This document shows, in pieces, positions 42,417 to 53,700 of a stretch of DNA of 64,000 nucleotides. A program made the translations under genes and the position numbers. Position 1 is the first letter of the stretch. Each line of letters starts with the position of its first letter. The stretch covers positions 1 to 64,000 of the forward strand of contig DAIDKV010000058.1 in the NCBI GenBank assembly GCA_027449865.1. The letters run 5' to 3'. Source of the DNA: Planctomycetales bacterium. GTDB lineage: Bacteria; Planctomycetota; Planctomycetia; Isosphaerales; Isosphaeraceae. The notes beneath the pieces are model-generated. The model was not told the origin of the DNA. It ran no database searches and saw only the letters and a list, made by a program, of their open reading frames with translations.

Positions 42417-43537
42417 CGGGCACCCGTGCGGGGGAGGGTCGGGTCGGGCTGCCAGAGGTAGAGGAACGTCGGCAGCCGGGACCGGTCGAGGCCCGGATAG
42501 CTCATCGGGATTGACTCGCTGAGCGGGGCGGGGCTCGGGGTGATCGCGTAGATCGAGTGCGCCGGGTATCCCGAGCGGTGGAACAAAACGACCTCGGCGC
42601 CCGAGGTTCCGGCGGCGCGTTCGGCCTCGGCGATCGCGTCGTCGACGTAGCCGAGGCGGTCGACCAGGTGCATCGCGAGCGCCTGTGAGGCCAGCACGAC
42701 GCGGCCATCGGCGAGGGACTGGCGGTCCTTCTCCGTCATCGCAGGTCGCCGGCGTTTGACCAGGTTTTGCAGGTGGTCGCGATAGGCGTCAGCCATCTGC
42801 TGGATCAGGGAGCGGGTCGCGTCGTCGAGGGGCGCGGTGACGGTTCCCATGTCGATCTTCTCGCCGGCCTTGACCGGGTCGGTCGTCACGTTGAGTTGCG
42901 CCATCGCGTCCTGCAAGTTGAAATGATTGAACAGGACGCCGAGTCCGCCGGTCAGGCCGGTCGGGTGGGCGACGATCCGGTCGGCCTCGGCCGCGACGAG
43001 GTAGGCGCCCGAGGTCGCCACGTCCATCAGCGAGGCGATCACCGGCCTGTGCGTTTGGGCCCGGAAGCGGCGAAGCTCCTCGGCCATCACGTCGGAAGCC
43101 GTCACGCTCCCGCCTGGGCTGTTGACGCGGAGCACGACCGCCACGACCCGCGGATCGCGTGCCGCCGCGTCGAGCTTGTCGCGGAATGAGGCCAGGGGGT
43201 TGTCGCCGACGGCATAGAGGTTGCCATAATTCTGATTCAGCAGGATGCCGTCGAGGTCGACCACCGCGATCCTCGGCGATGTCCCTTCGCCCCGCCCCGG
43301 ACGGACGACCGAGGCGACCATTTCGCCCGGGTCCGCAGCGGTGGGGAGCTTGACCTCGACCGGAGGCAGCTTGATATCGACGCCGCCTCGCAGGTTCGCG
43401 TCGGCCGAGATCCCCGCCCCACCTCGGAAGGTGGCTGCGATCGGGATCGCGTGCCCGCATCCGGAGGCCGCGGCCGTTGCCGCGATCGCCAGAATCCGGG
43501 AGAATCGCCGGGGTCGTCGCTCGCGTCCCTGCCGCAT
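42413..43537 (-). CDS. sppA: Signal peptide peptidase SppA-like S49 protease, predicted lipoprotein
   Basis: The 374-residue protein begins with a lipoprotein-type signal (ILAIAATAAASGCGHA). It has the S49 fold in its middle: IAVVDLDGILLNQN, AVVLRVNSPGGSVTASD, then the nucleophile region VIASLMDVATSGAYLVAAEA with Ser, and TTDPVKAGEKIDMG with the catalytic Lys. DGRVVLASQALAMHLVDRLG completes the core. SppA degrades leftover signal peptides or other membrane-associated peptides. GAGGGA about 5 nt upstream supports the ATG at 43537. The long upstream in-frame region is not counted as coding. Confidence 0.85.
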   Translation of the reverse strand: MRQGRERRPRRFSRILAIAATAAASGCGHAIPIAATFRGGAGISADANLRGGVDIKLPPVEVKLPTAADPGEMVASVVRPGRGEGTSPRIAVVDLDGILLNQNYGNLYAVGDNPLASFRDKLDAAARDPRVVAVVLRVNSPGGSVTASDVMAEELRRFRAQTHRPVIASLMDVATSGAYLVAAEADRIVAHPTGLTGGLGVLFNHFNLQDAMAQLNVTTDPVKAGEKIDMGTVTAPLDDATRSLIQQMADAYRDHLQNLVKRRRPAMTEKDRQSLADGRVVLASQALAMHLVDRLGYVDDAIAEAERAAGTSGAEVVLFHRSGYPAHSIYAITPSPAPLSESIPMSYPGLDRSRLPTFLYLWQPDPTLPRTGAR

Positions 43538-43667
43538 GGTGGTCCCTCGATCCCTCGAAGCCCCGCGATCCCGCCTCGAAACTTTTATCGACCCCCGGAC
43601 GCCAAAACTTGGCCCCAAAATCGCTACGAGGGGCCCCGTCGGCACAACCCGAAAGGAGCGAACCCGC

Positions 43668-44561
43668 ATGAAGGCTCTGATCCTCACGTTCGTTATTTCG
43701 TCGCTGGGGCTGGGAGAACGTCTCGAAATCGAGCCCGCGCACACACGCAACGCCGTCTACACGGCGCTTCTCGGCGAGGGATTCTCGGCCGACGGAGCCA
43801 CCGTCCGACTCCCCGCCCCGACCGTTCGCGACGACCAGGACGCCGACGCCCAGCGCGCGGCACTCCGAGAGGTCGCCGGCTCGGACCGAAAGCTCGACGA
43901 ACTGCTGCGGAAGTCCGTTGCGGCGCCTTTCATCCTCAAGGTCCGCGACGCGAAGGCCCGGGGTGCGACTCTGCGCGTGGTCGACCTCTGGTTCGTCGTT
44001 CACGCCGAAATGACGGACGTCGACCCGGCGAAGGAGGCACGCAAGGCCCACGGACAGGAGGTTGGAGCGGGGAACATGACCACGCGCACCGAGTTCCTCG
44101 ACGAGGCGGCCCTGCGCGCCGCCGGGATCGAGCGGCCCTCGGCCGGGACGGGCAACGGCCCCGAGACCTGGTACGCGAGGGTCCACGGCCGGCTCCTCGA
44201 TCGGATCGCCTTCGTGACCACCAGCCAGGCCGTTGCGACCCGGTCGAAAGATTCCATCGTGGTCGCCTCGCGGACCGAGCCGGCCTTCGACAAACCGGGC
44301 GTGTCCGCCAACGCCTGGCAGCCGGCCGCCGGCGGCGAGGCCCGGCCCTATCGTGGTGGCGTCAGCTACGCGAAGATCAGCCGGCTGGCAATCGCTCCCG
44401 GCGCCCTGCTCGTCGAGATGCACGGCGCCTTCGAAGAGCCGGACGGCTGGTTCCAGGGCGCCCCAATCCTCCGGTCGAAGTTCGGCGTCGTGGCGCAAGA
44501 CCAGATCCGACGGCTACGCCGAAAGGCCGAGAAGCGAGGGAACGGGCATGCAGGATCTTGA
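43668..44561 (+). CDS. Exported protein of unknown function
   Basis: I do not recognise this 297-residue protein. It has a short N-terminal hydrophobic segment (MKALILTFVISSLGLG), which may be a weak signal peptide, and a mixed alpha/beta body (HTRNAVYTALLGEGFSADG, LDELLRKSVAAPFILKVRD, LRVVDLWFVVHAEM). The last part (YRGGVSYAKISRLAIAPGAL, LVEMHGAFEEPDGWFQG) resembles a beta-rich domain. AAGGAG upstream of the ATG at 43668 fixes the start. It is divergent from sppA (130 bp apart) and lies 102 bp before the phosphate-uptake pair. Confidence 0.65.
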   Translation: MKALILTFVISSLGLGERLEIEPAHTRNAVYTALLGEGFSADGATVRLPAPTVRDDQDADAQRAALREVAGSDRKLDELLRKSVAAPFILKVRDAKARGATLRVVDLWFVVHAEMTDVDPAKEARKAHGQEVGAGNMTTRTEFLDEAALRAAGIERPSAGTGNGPETWYARVHGRLLDRIAFVTTSQAVATRSKDSIVVASRTEPAFDKPGVSANAWQPAAGGEARPYRGGVSYAKISRLAIAPGALLVEMHGAFEEPDGWFQGAPILRSKFGVVAQDQIRRLRRKAEKRGNGHAGS

Positions 44562-44663
44562 GGAATCAGAATTTCTTTTAATTGTCAATACTGAATATTA
44601 TAAATAGTAGATTGAACATTGCAATAACTTACGGCCTAGAGAACAACCGACGGGAGGGGACCC
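44562..44663 (+). promoter_or_regulatory. AT-rich island before the DUF47-Pit operon
   Basis: Between about 44565 and 44635 the sequence is strikingly AT-rich against the GC-rich surroundings, with TATTATAAATA near 44596-44606 and TTGTCA at 44582-44587. The hexamers are too close together to form a standard sigma-70 promoter, so I name no exact promoter. The island is the obvious place for transcription initiation of the phosphate uptake genes. Confidence 0.4.
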
Positions 44664-45308
44664 ATGTGGATCGATCGGGTCGTCCGGTGGCTCCTGCCCA
44701 GGGAGGACAGGTTCTTCGACCTCCTGGAGCGGGGCGCGGCGCTGGCGAGCGAGGTCAGTGGGCTACTGGTCGAGTGCTGCTCGGCTGGGCTTGAGGATCG
44801 AGAGCCGCTCGTCGCCCGGATGCACCAGCTCGAACACGAGTCCGACGCTGTGATCGCCGAGGTCTACGAGGCGCTGAACTCCACGTTCGTCACGCCCATG
44901 GATCGGTCCGACATCTATCAGCTCGCCTCGGCGCTCGAAGGGATCGTCGACGATGTCTTCGCGGTGGCGCTTCAGTTTGTCGTTCACGCGATGGACGACC
45001 TGCCGCAAGGGACTTGCGAGATGGCCGACCTGATCAATCGCGCGTGCGAGGCGGTTGACGCGGGTGTCCGCGAACTCCGCGATTTGAAACACTCCGACCG
45101 AATCCGCGAGCAGTGCGGAGTCTTGAACCGGTTGGAGAGCGAGGGCGATCGAATCTTCCGAATGAACATCGCTCGAATGTTCCGCGAGGAATCCGACGCG
45201 ATCCGGCTTATCAAGCACAAGGAGTTTCTTGAAGGGCTCGAAGAAACACTCGACGCCTGCGACGACGTCGGTAATGCCCTTCGGTCCATCGTGATCAAGA
45301 ACGCCTGA
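44664..45308 (+). CDS. DUF47 (PhoU-like) protein, Pit accessory
   Basis: The 214-residue helical protein belongs to DUF47: LLPREDRFFDLLERGAAL, MHQLEHESDAVIAEVYEALN, TFVTPMDRSDIYQLASALEG, RLESEGDRIFRMNIARMF and LEETLDACDDVGNALRSIV. The four-helix repeats resemble PhoU and the acidic residues probably bind metal. DUF47 genes are nearly always next to pit genes, and the protein is thought to regulate or assist the transporter. CGGGAGGGG upstream supports the ATG; pit follows after 25 bp. Confidence 0.93.
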   Translation: MWIDRVVRWLLPREDRFFDLLERGAALASEVSGLLVECCSAGLEDREPLVARMHQLEHESDAVIAEVYEALNSTFVTPMDRSDIYQLASALEGIVDDVFAVALQFVVHAMDDLPQGTCEMADLINRACEAVDAGVRELRDLKHSDRIREQCGVLNRLESEGDRIFRMNIARMFREESDAIRLIKHKEFLEGLEETLDACDDVGNALRSIVIKNA

Positions 45309-45333
45309 CCGACCCCAGGGGGCCCGATAAACC

Positions 45334-46353
45334 ATGAGCGGAGCGCTGGTGATCCTCGTTCTGATCGTCATCGCCGGGCTGGCGTTTGATTACATCAACG
45401 GCTTCCACGACGCCGCGAATGCCGTGGCGACCGTCGTCAGCACGGGGGTGCTCCCGCTCCGCACGGCCGTGTTGATGGCCGCCGTCCTGAACTTCGTCGG
45501 GGCCTTCACCGGGACCGAGGTCGCCAAAACCATCGGCGAGGGCCTCATCAAGCCCGAGGAGATCACCCAGGTGGTCGTCCTCTCGGCGCTGATCGGGGCG
45601 ATCCTCTGGAACCTGTCAACGTGGTATCTCGGTCTGCCGTCGTCGTCGTCGCACGCGATGGTCGGCGGGATGATCGGCGCCTCGATGGCCCACGCCGGGA
45701 CGCGATCGATCCACGGCGAGGGTGTCATGAAAGTGGTCGAGAGCCTGGTCATCAGTCCGATCATCGGGCTGTTTCTCGGCTTCGCGGCGATGCTCGCCAT
45801 CTACTGGACCTGTCGACGTGTGCATCCGTCGAGGCTGGATCGGGTCTTTCGGAAACTCCAGGTCGCATCCTCGGCGCTGATGGCGCTCTCGCACGGCAGC
45901 AACGACGCACAGAAGACCATGGGGATCATCGCGATGGCACTGGCGAACCACGCGGGGAGTTCGGGGGCTCGTCGGGGGGATTTCGAGGTGCCGACCTGGG
46001 TAATCGCCGCGTGTGCTCTGGCGATGGCCGCCGGGACGATGACCGGCGGCAAGCGGATCATCAAGACGATGGGCCGGAAGATCATCGACCTGCACCCGGT
46101 CCAGGGTTTCGCCGCCGAGACCTCGTCGGCGGCGACGATCCTGACCGCCTCGCATTTCGGCTTACCCGTCTCGACGACGCACGTGGTGAGCGGGTCGATC
46201 ATGGGGGTGGGAGCCAGCCGACGGGTCTCGGCGGTCCGATGGGGCGTGGCCGCCCGAATCGCCTGGGCCTGGGTGCTGACCATCCCAATCACCGCGGCCG
46301 TCTCGTGGACCTGCTATCACCCGATGGCCCGGGCGCTCGCGACGCTGAGGTGA
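45334..46353 (+). CDS. pit: Low-affinity inorganic phosphate transporter of the Pit family
   Basis: The 339-residue membrane protein has the Pit/PiT signature repeats: FDYINGFHDAANAVATVVST in the first half and LMALSHGSNDAQKTMG in the second. About ten membrane helices include PSSSSHAMVGGMIGASMAH and LPVSTTHVVSGSIMGVG. It moves metal-phosphate complexes using the proton gradient (or sodium in some members). It is co-transcribed with the DUF47 gene. The length is at the short end of the family but no repeat is missing. Confidence 0.95.
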   Translation: MSGALVILVLIVIAGLAFDYINGFHDAANAVATVVSTGVLPLRTAVLMAAVLNFVGAFTGTEVAKTIGEGLIKPEEITQVVVLSALIGAILWNLSTWYLGLPSSSSHAMVGGMIGASMAHAGTRSIHGEGVMKVVESLVISPIIGLFLGFAAMLAIYWTCRRVHPSRLDRVFRKLQVASSALMALSHGSNDAQKTMGIIAMALANHAGSSGARRGDFEVPTWVIAACALAMAAGTMTGGKRIIKTMGRKIIDLHPVQGFAAETSSAATILTASHFGLPVSTTHVVSGSIMGVGASRRVSAVRWGVAARIAWAWVLTIPITAAVSWTCYHPMARALATLR

Positions 46354-46384
46354 CGGTGCAACCTTCCTCTTCCCGACCCGCAAT

Positions 46385-47401
46385 TCATCTTGCCGAGAGC
46401 GATCGTCGCGCCGTCCGCGAGGAGGCACGGCCCGCGGCCGTTGCGGCGTCGGCCGGTTTGCTGTCGAAGAGGATCTTTCGCATTCGCTTCTCGAAATCGG
46501 CCGTCTCGACCTGGTTGGGATGGCGGGCGATCGTGACGATCTGCTCGCCGAGCGTTTTTTCGCCCTTGGTCGTCAGCGTTTCGCCGGGCGGTAGCATCCG
46601 CATGGCGAACGTCCACGAATAGGGGACCGTGCCGAAGAGGATCTTCTTCGCCTGCACGTCGACCGCGCAGTTGTAGATCGTCCGTGGCGCCACCCGGACC
46701 ACGAACGGCGGCGGAGGCTGGCTGACATCGCCCGGCCACATCGTCCAGGCGCCGACTTTCAACTGCCCGGTCGCCGAGTCCACGCAGAAAGCATAATAGA
46801 GGTCGACCTTTCGGTGCTTTCCCTGCACCAGCAACAGCGCGGGCGATCTCAGCAGTGCGAAGGTTGAGGTGTACGCAATAATCCGAGACTCGGCCAACTC
46901 GGCCTCGGCCGCCTCCAGAACCATCTTCTCAACGGTTGATAGCCGGAGGCTCATCGCCTGCACACGGTCGGCACTGACCACAATATCTTCCTTCTTGCCA
47001 TCGCGCGACGGGATGCAGATTCCCAGTCCAACCCGGCGCAATACATATTGCTTGTCCAGAGCGAGTGGCTGCACGTCCGCCAGCATCGTCGTGTGAAACA
47101 TGGTCGCCGTTCTGGTGGCGAAATCTGGAAGCGTGTCCAGATCGCCCGATTCCAACGCGGGAATGGATTTGATGACCAGATGCGTCCACCCCTCCGGCGC
47201 CTTGTCACCAACCCGGGTCGCCGGCGCCAGTTGCACCAGCCCCGGCTTCGCCCCCAACATGGCGACCGCCGCCGTCCACGGTCCGATCGTTGCCGCCGCA
47301 CTTCGGGGTGATCCGGCTGTCAGAATGGTGATCGGCACCAGAATTGCGAGAAATTTTTTCGTGTGCATCGACGCACGGCTCCCGACGGCCTTACGCATCA
47401 T
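46385..47401 (-). CDS. Exported protein of unknown function
   Basis: The 338-residue protein has a signal peptide (KFLAILVPITILTAGSPRSAAA) and no family I recognise. The body is mixed alpha/beta: GWTHLVIKSIPALESGDL, VLRRVGLGICIPSRDGKK, SLRLSTVEKMVLEAAEAELA, KVDLYYAFCVDSATGQLKVG. The final 25 residues are Ala/Arg-rich and probably disordered. AGGAGG 9 nt upstream of the ATG is a strong ribosome-binding site. It is convergent with pit (31 bp) and divergent from the megasynthase operon. Confidence 0.65.
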   Translation of the reverse strand: MMRKAVGSRASMHTKKFLAILVPITILTAGSPRSAAATIGPWTAAVAMLGAKPGLVQLAPATRVGDKAPEGWTHLVIKSIPALESGDLDTLPDFATRTATMFHTTMLADVQPLALDKQYVLRRVGLGICIPSRDGKKEDIVVSADRVQAMSLRLSTVEKMVLEAAEAELAESRIIAYTSTFALLRSPALLLVQGKHRKVDLYYAFCVDSATGQLKVGAWTMWPGDVSQPPPPFVVRVAPRTIYNCAVDVQAKKILFGTVPYSWTFAMRMLPPGETLTTKGEKTLGEQIVTIARHPNQVETADFEKRMRKILFDSKPADAATAAGRASSRTARRSLSAR

Positions 47402-47773
47402 CGTCCCCTACCTCCTGAGAGGCTCGCCCGAGTCGTGATCCTCCCTGACCATCGTCCGTGACGTGCCTGATGATCGATCGGTTGCAATCCCGATGCCATC
47501 GAACGACCCGGCCGATGGAGGCCCCGGACGCGTCCACCGCGCGGATTTTCTCCACAATGGCCGCAATCTATACCACGGACCCGCCCCGGGCACATCCGCA
47601 AATTTCGTGTAATCGATACCCGATACTCCAGGTCGCTGCTGACCCTTCCCGTTACCTGCTTATCTCGTCTGGCAAAACGTAATGTCCTTGCCCCCGACCC
47701 CGGGAAATCCGATTACTTTCCCCGCATCGGGTATATTACCTAGATAGTGCAATCAACGGGGAGGAGCCACGCG
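47402..47773 (+). promoter_or_regulatory. Upstream region of the megasynthase operon
   Basis: This 372-bp region between divergent genes holds no ORF with coding character. It should contain the promoter of the whole lipid operon. A TATATT at 47732-47737 is a possible -10 element, but no good -35 element lies at the right distance. GGGGAGGAG at 47757-47765 is the ribosome-binding site that decides the GTG start at 47774. Confidence 0.4.
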
Positions 47774-50700
47774 GTGACGAAGAGCCTATCCACGAAGCTT
47801 CTGGTGATCGCACCTCGGGGCATCGAGGGGACCGGAGTCGTTGCGGCGGCGGGCCGGGCCTCGGCGCTGGGATTTCTCGACTGCGGTTCGACAGCGCCCA
47901 GGGATTCCGTTCCGTTCGCCCGGATTCGGCGCTGGACGAGTGCTCCCTTCGGTTTGCGAATCTCCGGACGTGCGTTGATGGAGAGTCGAACGGCCTGGGA
48001 ATCCGCCGAGGGCTTGCAGGTCGTTTGCCTGCCGGAAGGGATCGACGAGGGGCCAGGAATTGAGGCGGCGGTCATCGCGGTTCGTGGGACGAGCCGGATC
48101 GTCCTGGCCGAGGTCTTCGATCGTTCGGGAATCCGGCGAGCGGAGGCGGCTGGGGTTGACGGGTTAATCGTCTCGGGGAACGAGGCGGGAGGGTGGTGCG
48201 GATCAGACTCGTCGTTCGTGCTGCTCCAGGCGGCGCTGGCGACTTCGAAGTTGCCGGTCTGGGTACGGGGCGGAATCGGTGAGCGAGTCGCGGCCGGGGC
48301 GGTTGCGGCTGGGGCTTCGGGCGTCGTGCTCGACGGGGCCCTCCTGCTCGCCCGGGAGTCGTCGATCGGCGAGGACTGGCGCGATCGGATGGCCCGGTGG
48401 GATGGCACCGAGACGGTCGCCGTGATGCCGGTCGAAGGACCGGGTGTCCGCGTTTTCGCACGGCCCGGATCCGCGGAGATGACCCGGCTCCGTGAGTCAC
48501 CCTCGCCCGACCTGATCGGATGGAGCGACGGTCAGTGCCCACCGGTCGGTCAGGATGCGGCCCTCGCGTCGAAGCTGGCGAGAAAGTACGTGACGGTTGG
48601 AGGGATCGTGCAAGCTGTCGATCGGGCGATCGGCGAGGGCATTGCAGCAGCGCAGGCGACGCGGCCTATGGCCGCGGGCTCGCCGATGGCCATCGAGCTG
48701 GGGACTCAATACCCCATTCTACAGGGCCCGATGACCCGCGTGAGTGACGTTGCCGCGTTTGCCGAGGCTGTCGCTCGCGAGGGAGCCGTGCCATTCGTCG
48801 CGATGGCGATGCTCCATGGTCCTGAGGCACTTCGACTGCTCGATGAGACGGCCACCCGTCTGAATGGGCGGCCATGGGGCGTCGGTATCCTTGGGTTTGT
48901 CTCCCCCGAGCTGAGGGCCGAGCAACTTGAGGCGGTCGCCAGGGTGCGCCCACCCTGGGCGCTGATCGCGGGAGGACGGCCCGACCAGTCGGCCACGCTC
49001 GAACGCCAGGGGATCAGAACTTTCCTGCACGTCCCCTCGCCGGGCCTGCTGGAGCAGTACCTTCGCGAGGGATGCCGGCGGTTCGTCCTGGAGGGACGCG
49101 AGTGTGGCGGGCATGTCGGACCCCGATCGAGCTTTGTCCTGTGGGAGCAGGCCGTAGCCGTCGTCGCCGAGGCGATCGATCGCGGAATTCCGGCGAATGA
49201 GATAGCCCTCGCGTTTGCCGGGGGTATCCACGACGCCCGATCCTCGGCGATGGTCGCCGGACTGGCTGGACCCATCGCGGCACGTGGGGTGAAGGTTGGA
49301 GCCCTGATCGGGACCGCTTACCTGTTCACGCGAGAAGCCGTTGAGACAGGCGCGATCGTCCAGCGATTCCAGCAGGAAGCCATCCGCTGCCAGTCGACGG
49401 TTCTGCTCGAATCGGGTCCGGGGCACCTGGTGCGCGTGAGCCCTTCCCCGTTCGCAGGCCGGTTCAATGAGGAGCGTCGTCGGATGATCGCCGAGGGTCG
49501 TCCCACCGACGAGGTCCGCGAGGCTCTCGAAGGGCTGAACGTCGGAAGGCTTCGGGTGGCCGCCAAGGGAATCGAGCGACATAACGGTTCGCCGCCCGCG
49601 CCGGTCGACGATGACTACCAGAAGGACAACGGCCTTTACATGCTCGGCCAGGCCGCCACTCTTCGCGACACGACCACCACGATGGAAAAGCTCCACCGCG
49701 AGATCGCCACCGACGCAACCGCGCTCGTCGATCGCATCGACGCCCTGGCGAATGAAGCTGAGAAAACCTCCAAACCCTCGGATATCGCGATCGTCGGGAT
49801 GGCCTCGGTCTTTCCCGGAGCGGGGGACGTGCAGAGCTTCTGGTCGAACACGCTCCGAGGAATTGACGCGATCACCGAGGTCCCAACGGACCGCTGGGAC
49901 TGGCGGCTGTACTACGACTCCGATCCGAAGGCACCCGACAAGATCATCTCGAAGTGGGGCGGGTTCGTGCCCGACGTCCCCTTCGACCCACTCCGCTACG
50001 GGATGCCGCCTTCAAGCCTCCCCTCGATCGAGCCAGCCCAACTCCTGGCACTGGAGGTCGTGCGAAGGGCCATCGACGACGCCGGATATGCCGATCGACC
50101 GTTTGCTCGAGAGCGGACGGCCGTCGTGCTGGGAATGGGCGGCGGAGCGGCACAACTGGCAATGGGATACGCCTTCCGCTCGTACCTGCCGATGCTCGAC
50201 ACCGTGATCCCCGGCGGTGGTGGCGCCGCGGTTGAGGCGTGCAAGGGGCAGCTTCCCGAGTGGACCGAAGATTCCTTCCCCGGCTTCCTCCTCAACGTGA
50301 CGGCCGGTCGGATCGCCAACCGGCTCAACCTGGGTGGAGCCAACTATACAGTAGACGCGGCCTGTGGATCGTCGCTGGCCGCGGCCTCGCTGGCGGTTCG
50401 CGAACTGGAGACCGGCGCGGCCGACGTGGTGGTTCTCGGCGGCGTGGATACAGTTCAAAATCCTTTCACGTACTTGGCGTTTAGTAAAACTCAGGCGTTC
50501 TCGCCGAGGGGGCGATGCCGGCCGTTCGACGTTGGAGCCGATGGGATCGTCATCAGCGAAGGCGTGGCGGCCGTGGTGCTGAAGCGTTTGGCCGACGCTG
50601 AGCGGGACGGCGACCGAATCTACGCCGTGATCAAGGGTGTGGGTGCCTCCAGCGACGGCCGGGCCCGCGGTCTGACGGCGCCCGTGGTCGAGGGGCAGAT

Positions 50701-53700
50701 GCGGGCGATCGAGCGGGCCTATGCCAGGGCGGGCGTTTCGCCGACGACGGTCGGCTACGTCGAGGCCCACGGAACCGGCACGGCGCTCGGCGACGTTGTC
50801 GAGTTCGAATCACTGAGCCGGGTCTTCCGCGACTCCGGCACGGCGCCGGGCACCGCGGTGGTCGGCTCGGTCAAGTCGATGATCGGTCACACGAAATGCG
50901 CTGCTGGGCTTGCGGGGCTGATTAACGCATCGATGGCGCTTTATCAAAAGGTCAAGCCGCCGACGATTGGGATCGAGACACCGAACCCGAAACTCGATCT
51001 GCGGGATGGCCCGTTCCGGCTCGGCCCGAAGGCCGAGCCCTGGCTCCATTCTGGCTCCGAAACACCGAGGCGAGCGGGCGTGAGTGCCTTTGGATTCGGC
51101 GGGACCAATTTTCATGCCGTCCTCGAGGAGTATCGCGGCAACACGACCCCGCCGCCGGCCTCGGGCCTGGCCGACTGGCCCTCGGAACTCTTCGTGCTGG
51201 ACGCCGAGAAGCCCGCTGGATTGGTCGCCGCGATGGATCGACTGGCGGCCCCGCTCCGCGTCGGCGCCCGGCCCCCGCTCCGAGACCTCTCACATACCGT
51301 GAACCGTGTGAGTGGGAAGCTTCCGAGAGATCGGGCCGTCCTCGCGATCGTGGCGGAATCGCATGAGGATTTGATCGAAAAGTTGCGAGTCGCGCGGGAG
51401 GCGATTGACGGCGGTTGCGAGGCGATCGAAGACGCTCGCGGAGTTTACTACGCGGCAAGGTCGGCCTGGGCTGGGGCCAAGGTTGCGTTTCTCTTCCCCG
51501 GGCAGGGATCGCAGTTTCCGGGAATGCTCCGCGAGATGGCAGTCGCTTTCCCAGAAATCCGCGAGTCGTTCGAGGAGTTTGACCGGGCTGTGATCGCTTC
51601 TGGGGGGACGGCTCCTGGTCCGCTTGTCTTCCCTCCACCGGCCTTCGATGACACGGCACGCCGTGAATCCTGGAGTCGGCTTGCCCGGACCGACGTGGCC
51701 CAACCAGCGGTCGGGGCTGGTTGCGTTGGGATGCTTCGGCTCTTTCGCTCGCTCGGGCTCTCGCCCGACATGGTCGCGGGGCATAGCTTCGGCGAACTGG
51801 TGGCTTTACACGCCGCAAATGCGTTGGATTCCGAGAACCTGGCCTTGCTCTCCTCAGAGCGCGGGCAATTGATGCTCGATGCGGGCCGAGGCGAGGCCGG
51901 CGCGATGGCCGCGATTCTGGCCCCGCCCGAGTCGGTCGCCCGGTTGCTGGTCGAGGTCCCTGACGTTCGGATCGCCAACGAGAACGGCCCCCGGCAGACG
52001 GTTGTGGCCGGGCTCGCTGGGTCCGTCGAGCGTCTGCTGTGCCTCGCGGCCGGGCGTGGGGTCGAGGCTCGGCGATTGAACGTTTCGTCGGCCTTTCATT
52101 CGCCGATGGTGGCTGCCGCCCGCCAACCGTTTGCAGAACGCGCGGCCCGATCCCTGCAACGATTGCCGGACCGTCCGGTCTATTCGAACATCGACGCTGG
52201 GCCTCATCCGTCGGATCTTGTGGCGATCGCGAATCGGTTGGGCGAGCATATCGCCAGCCCCGTCCGGTTCGCCGCCATGATTGAGGCCATGTATCGTGAC
52301 GGAGCGAGAGTCTTTGTTGAGGTCGGGCCTGGTGCCGTTCTGACGCCGATGATCGGCTCGATCCTGGAGGATCAGCCGCACCTCGCGGTCTCGTCCGATG
52401 CCTCACCAACACCTGGCCTGTCGGCGTTTCTCCGTCGGCTGGCGCGGCTGGTCGTCGCTGGCGTCTCAATCCGGCTCGACCGGCTGACCGAAGGGCGGTC
52501 GTCGAACCGCCTTGACCTCGATCGCCTGCCGCCTGGCCCGTTTGCCGAGCCTCCATCGGCATCAACCTGGCTGGTGAACGGCAGTCGGTCCCGGCCGATC
52601 GCGGCACCTGAGCCCAGGCGGCTTGGCACCGGCCAGGCGCTTCCGATTCCGTCGGTCGCACCTCCGCCTTCACCCGCGCGGGAAGCCCCCGTCGCACCGG
52701 CGTTTCCTCGACACGATCAAGGCCGTGGCCACCGCAACGGAAAGCCGAGTCCCTCCATGACGAACCAACATGCAGCTCTTCCAAAGGCCCCCACGCCAGG
52801 GGCGGCCGACCCGGTTCTCGAGTCGTTTCAGAAGACGATGCAGGTCTTCCTTGAGGTTCAGAAGGCGACCATGCTCGCCTACCTGAACGGCCGCGGTGGT
52901 GCCCCTGGATCGGGATATTTGGCCTCCTCACCCAACGGCTCCATTCCCCACGTGACGCCCGCATCCGCTCCTTATCGGAATGGTGAGGCGATTATCCCCG
53001 AGCCGAGAGATCCTCGCGACGTTGCCACTTCAGAGCATCGGCCGAAACCGCCGTCCGCTCCGGTCCGGGAACACACTTTTGGGAACGGCCAGGCCCCAAC
53101 GGTCTCCTCGTCGCCTGCCGCGCCGGATCGCGAGTCCATCACGACAAGGCTCCTGGAGATTGTACGCGACCGCACCGGCTACCCCATGGAAACCCTGGGC
53201 CTTGAACTCGATATCGAAGCAGACCTCGGCATCGATTCGATCAAGCGTGTCGAAATTCTAGGTAAGCTCCGGGATGAATTTCCGGGGATCCGGCCACCCT
53301 CCGACTCCTCCGACGCAATGGATGCCCTTGCCCGGGCTCGCACCCTGGGGGCGATCGTCGATCGGATGCTGGCGATGTCGGGATCGCCGCGTGAGCGTTC
53401 GGTCTCTCCATCGCAAACGGAAACCTTGCCAATTCCTGATGTTCCCAGGGTTGAGGTCATCGAGCGCCGGGTACTGGAGATCGTCGAGGCACCGCTGCCC
53501 ACGGATCGTGGCGGACTGATGCCCGGTGGTCGGGTGGTTCTCACCGATGACGGACGAGGGATCGCGGTCGAACTGGCCAGGCGGCTGGAGTCGGAAGGAG
53601 TCGAGTCCACGTTGCTGAAGGGTGTCGACTGGACGTCGCCAGACTCGATCGAAATCGCGATGGACGAGGTCCGCGCGAGTGGTCCCATCGCGGGGATCGT

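Noticed and set aside
47732-47737. TATATT as the promoter -10 of the lipid operon
   Set aside because: No suitable -35 hexamer lies 16-18 bp upstream; kept only as a remark in the region entry.
50952-52964. 670-codon open frame on the minus strand
   Set aside because: It is antisense to the KS-AT region of the megasynthase, which has clear motifs; the antisense product is low-complexity.
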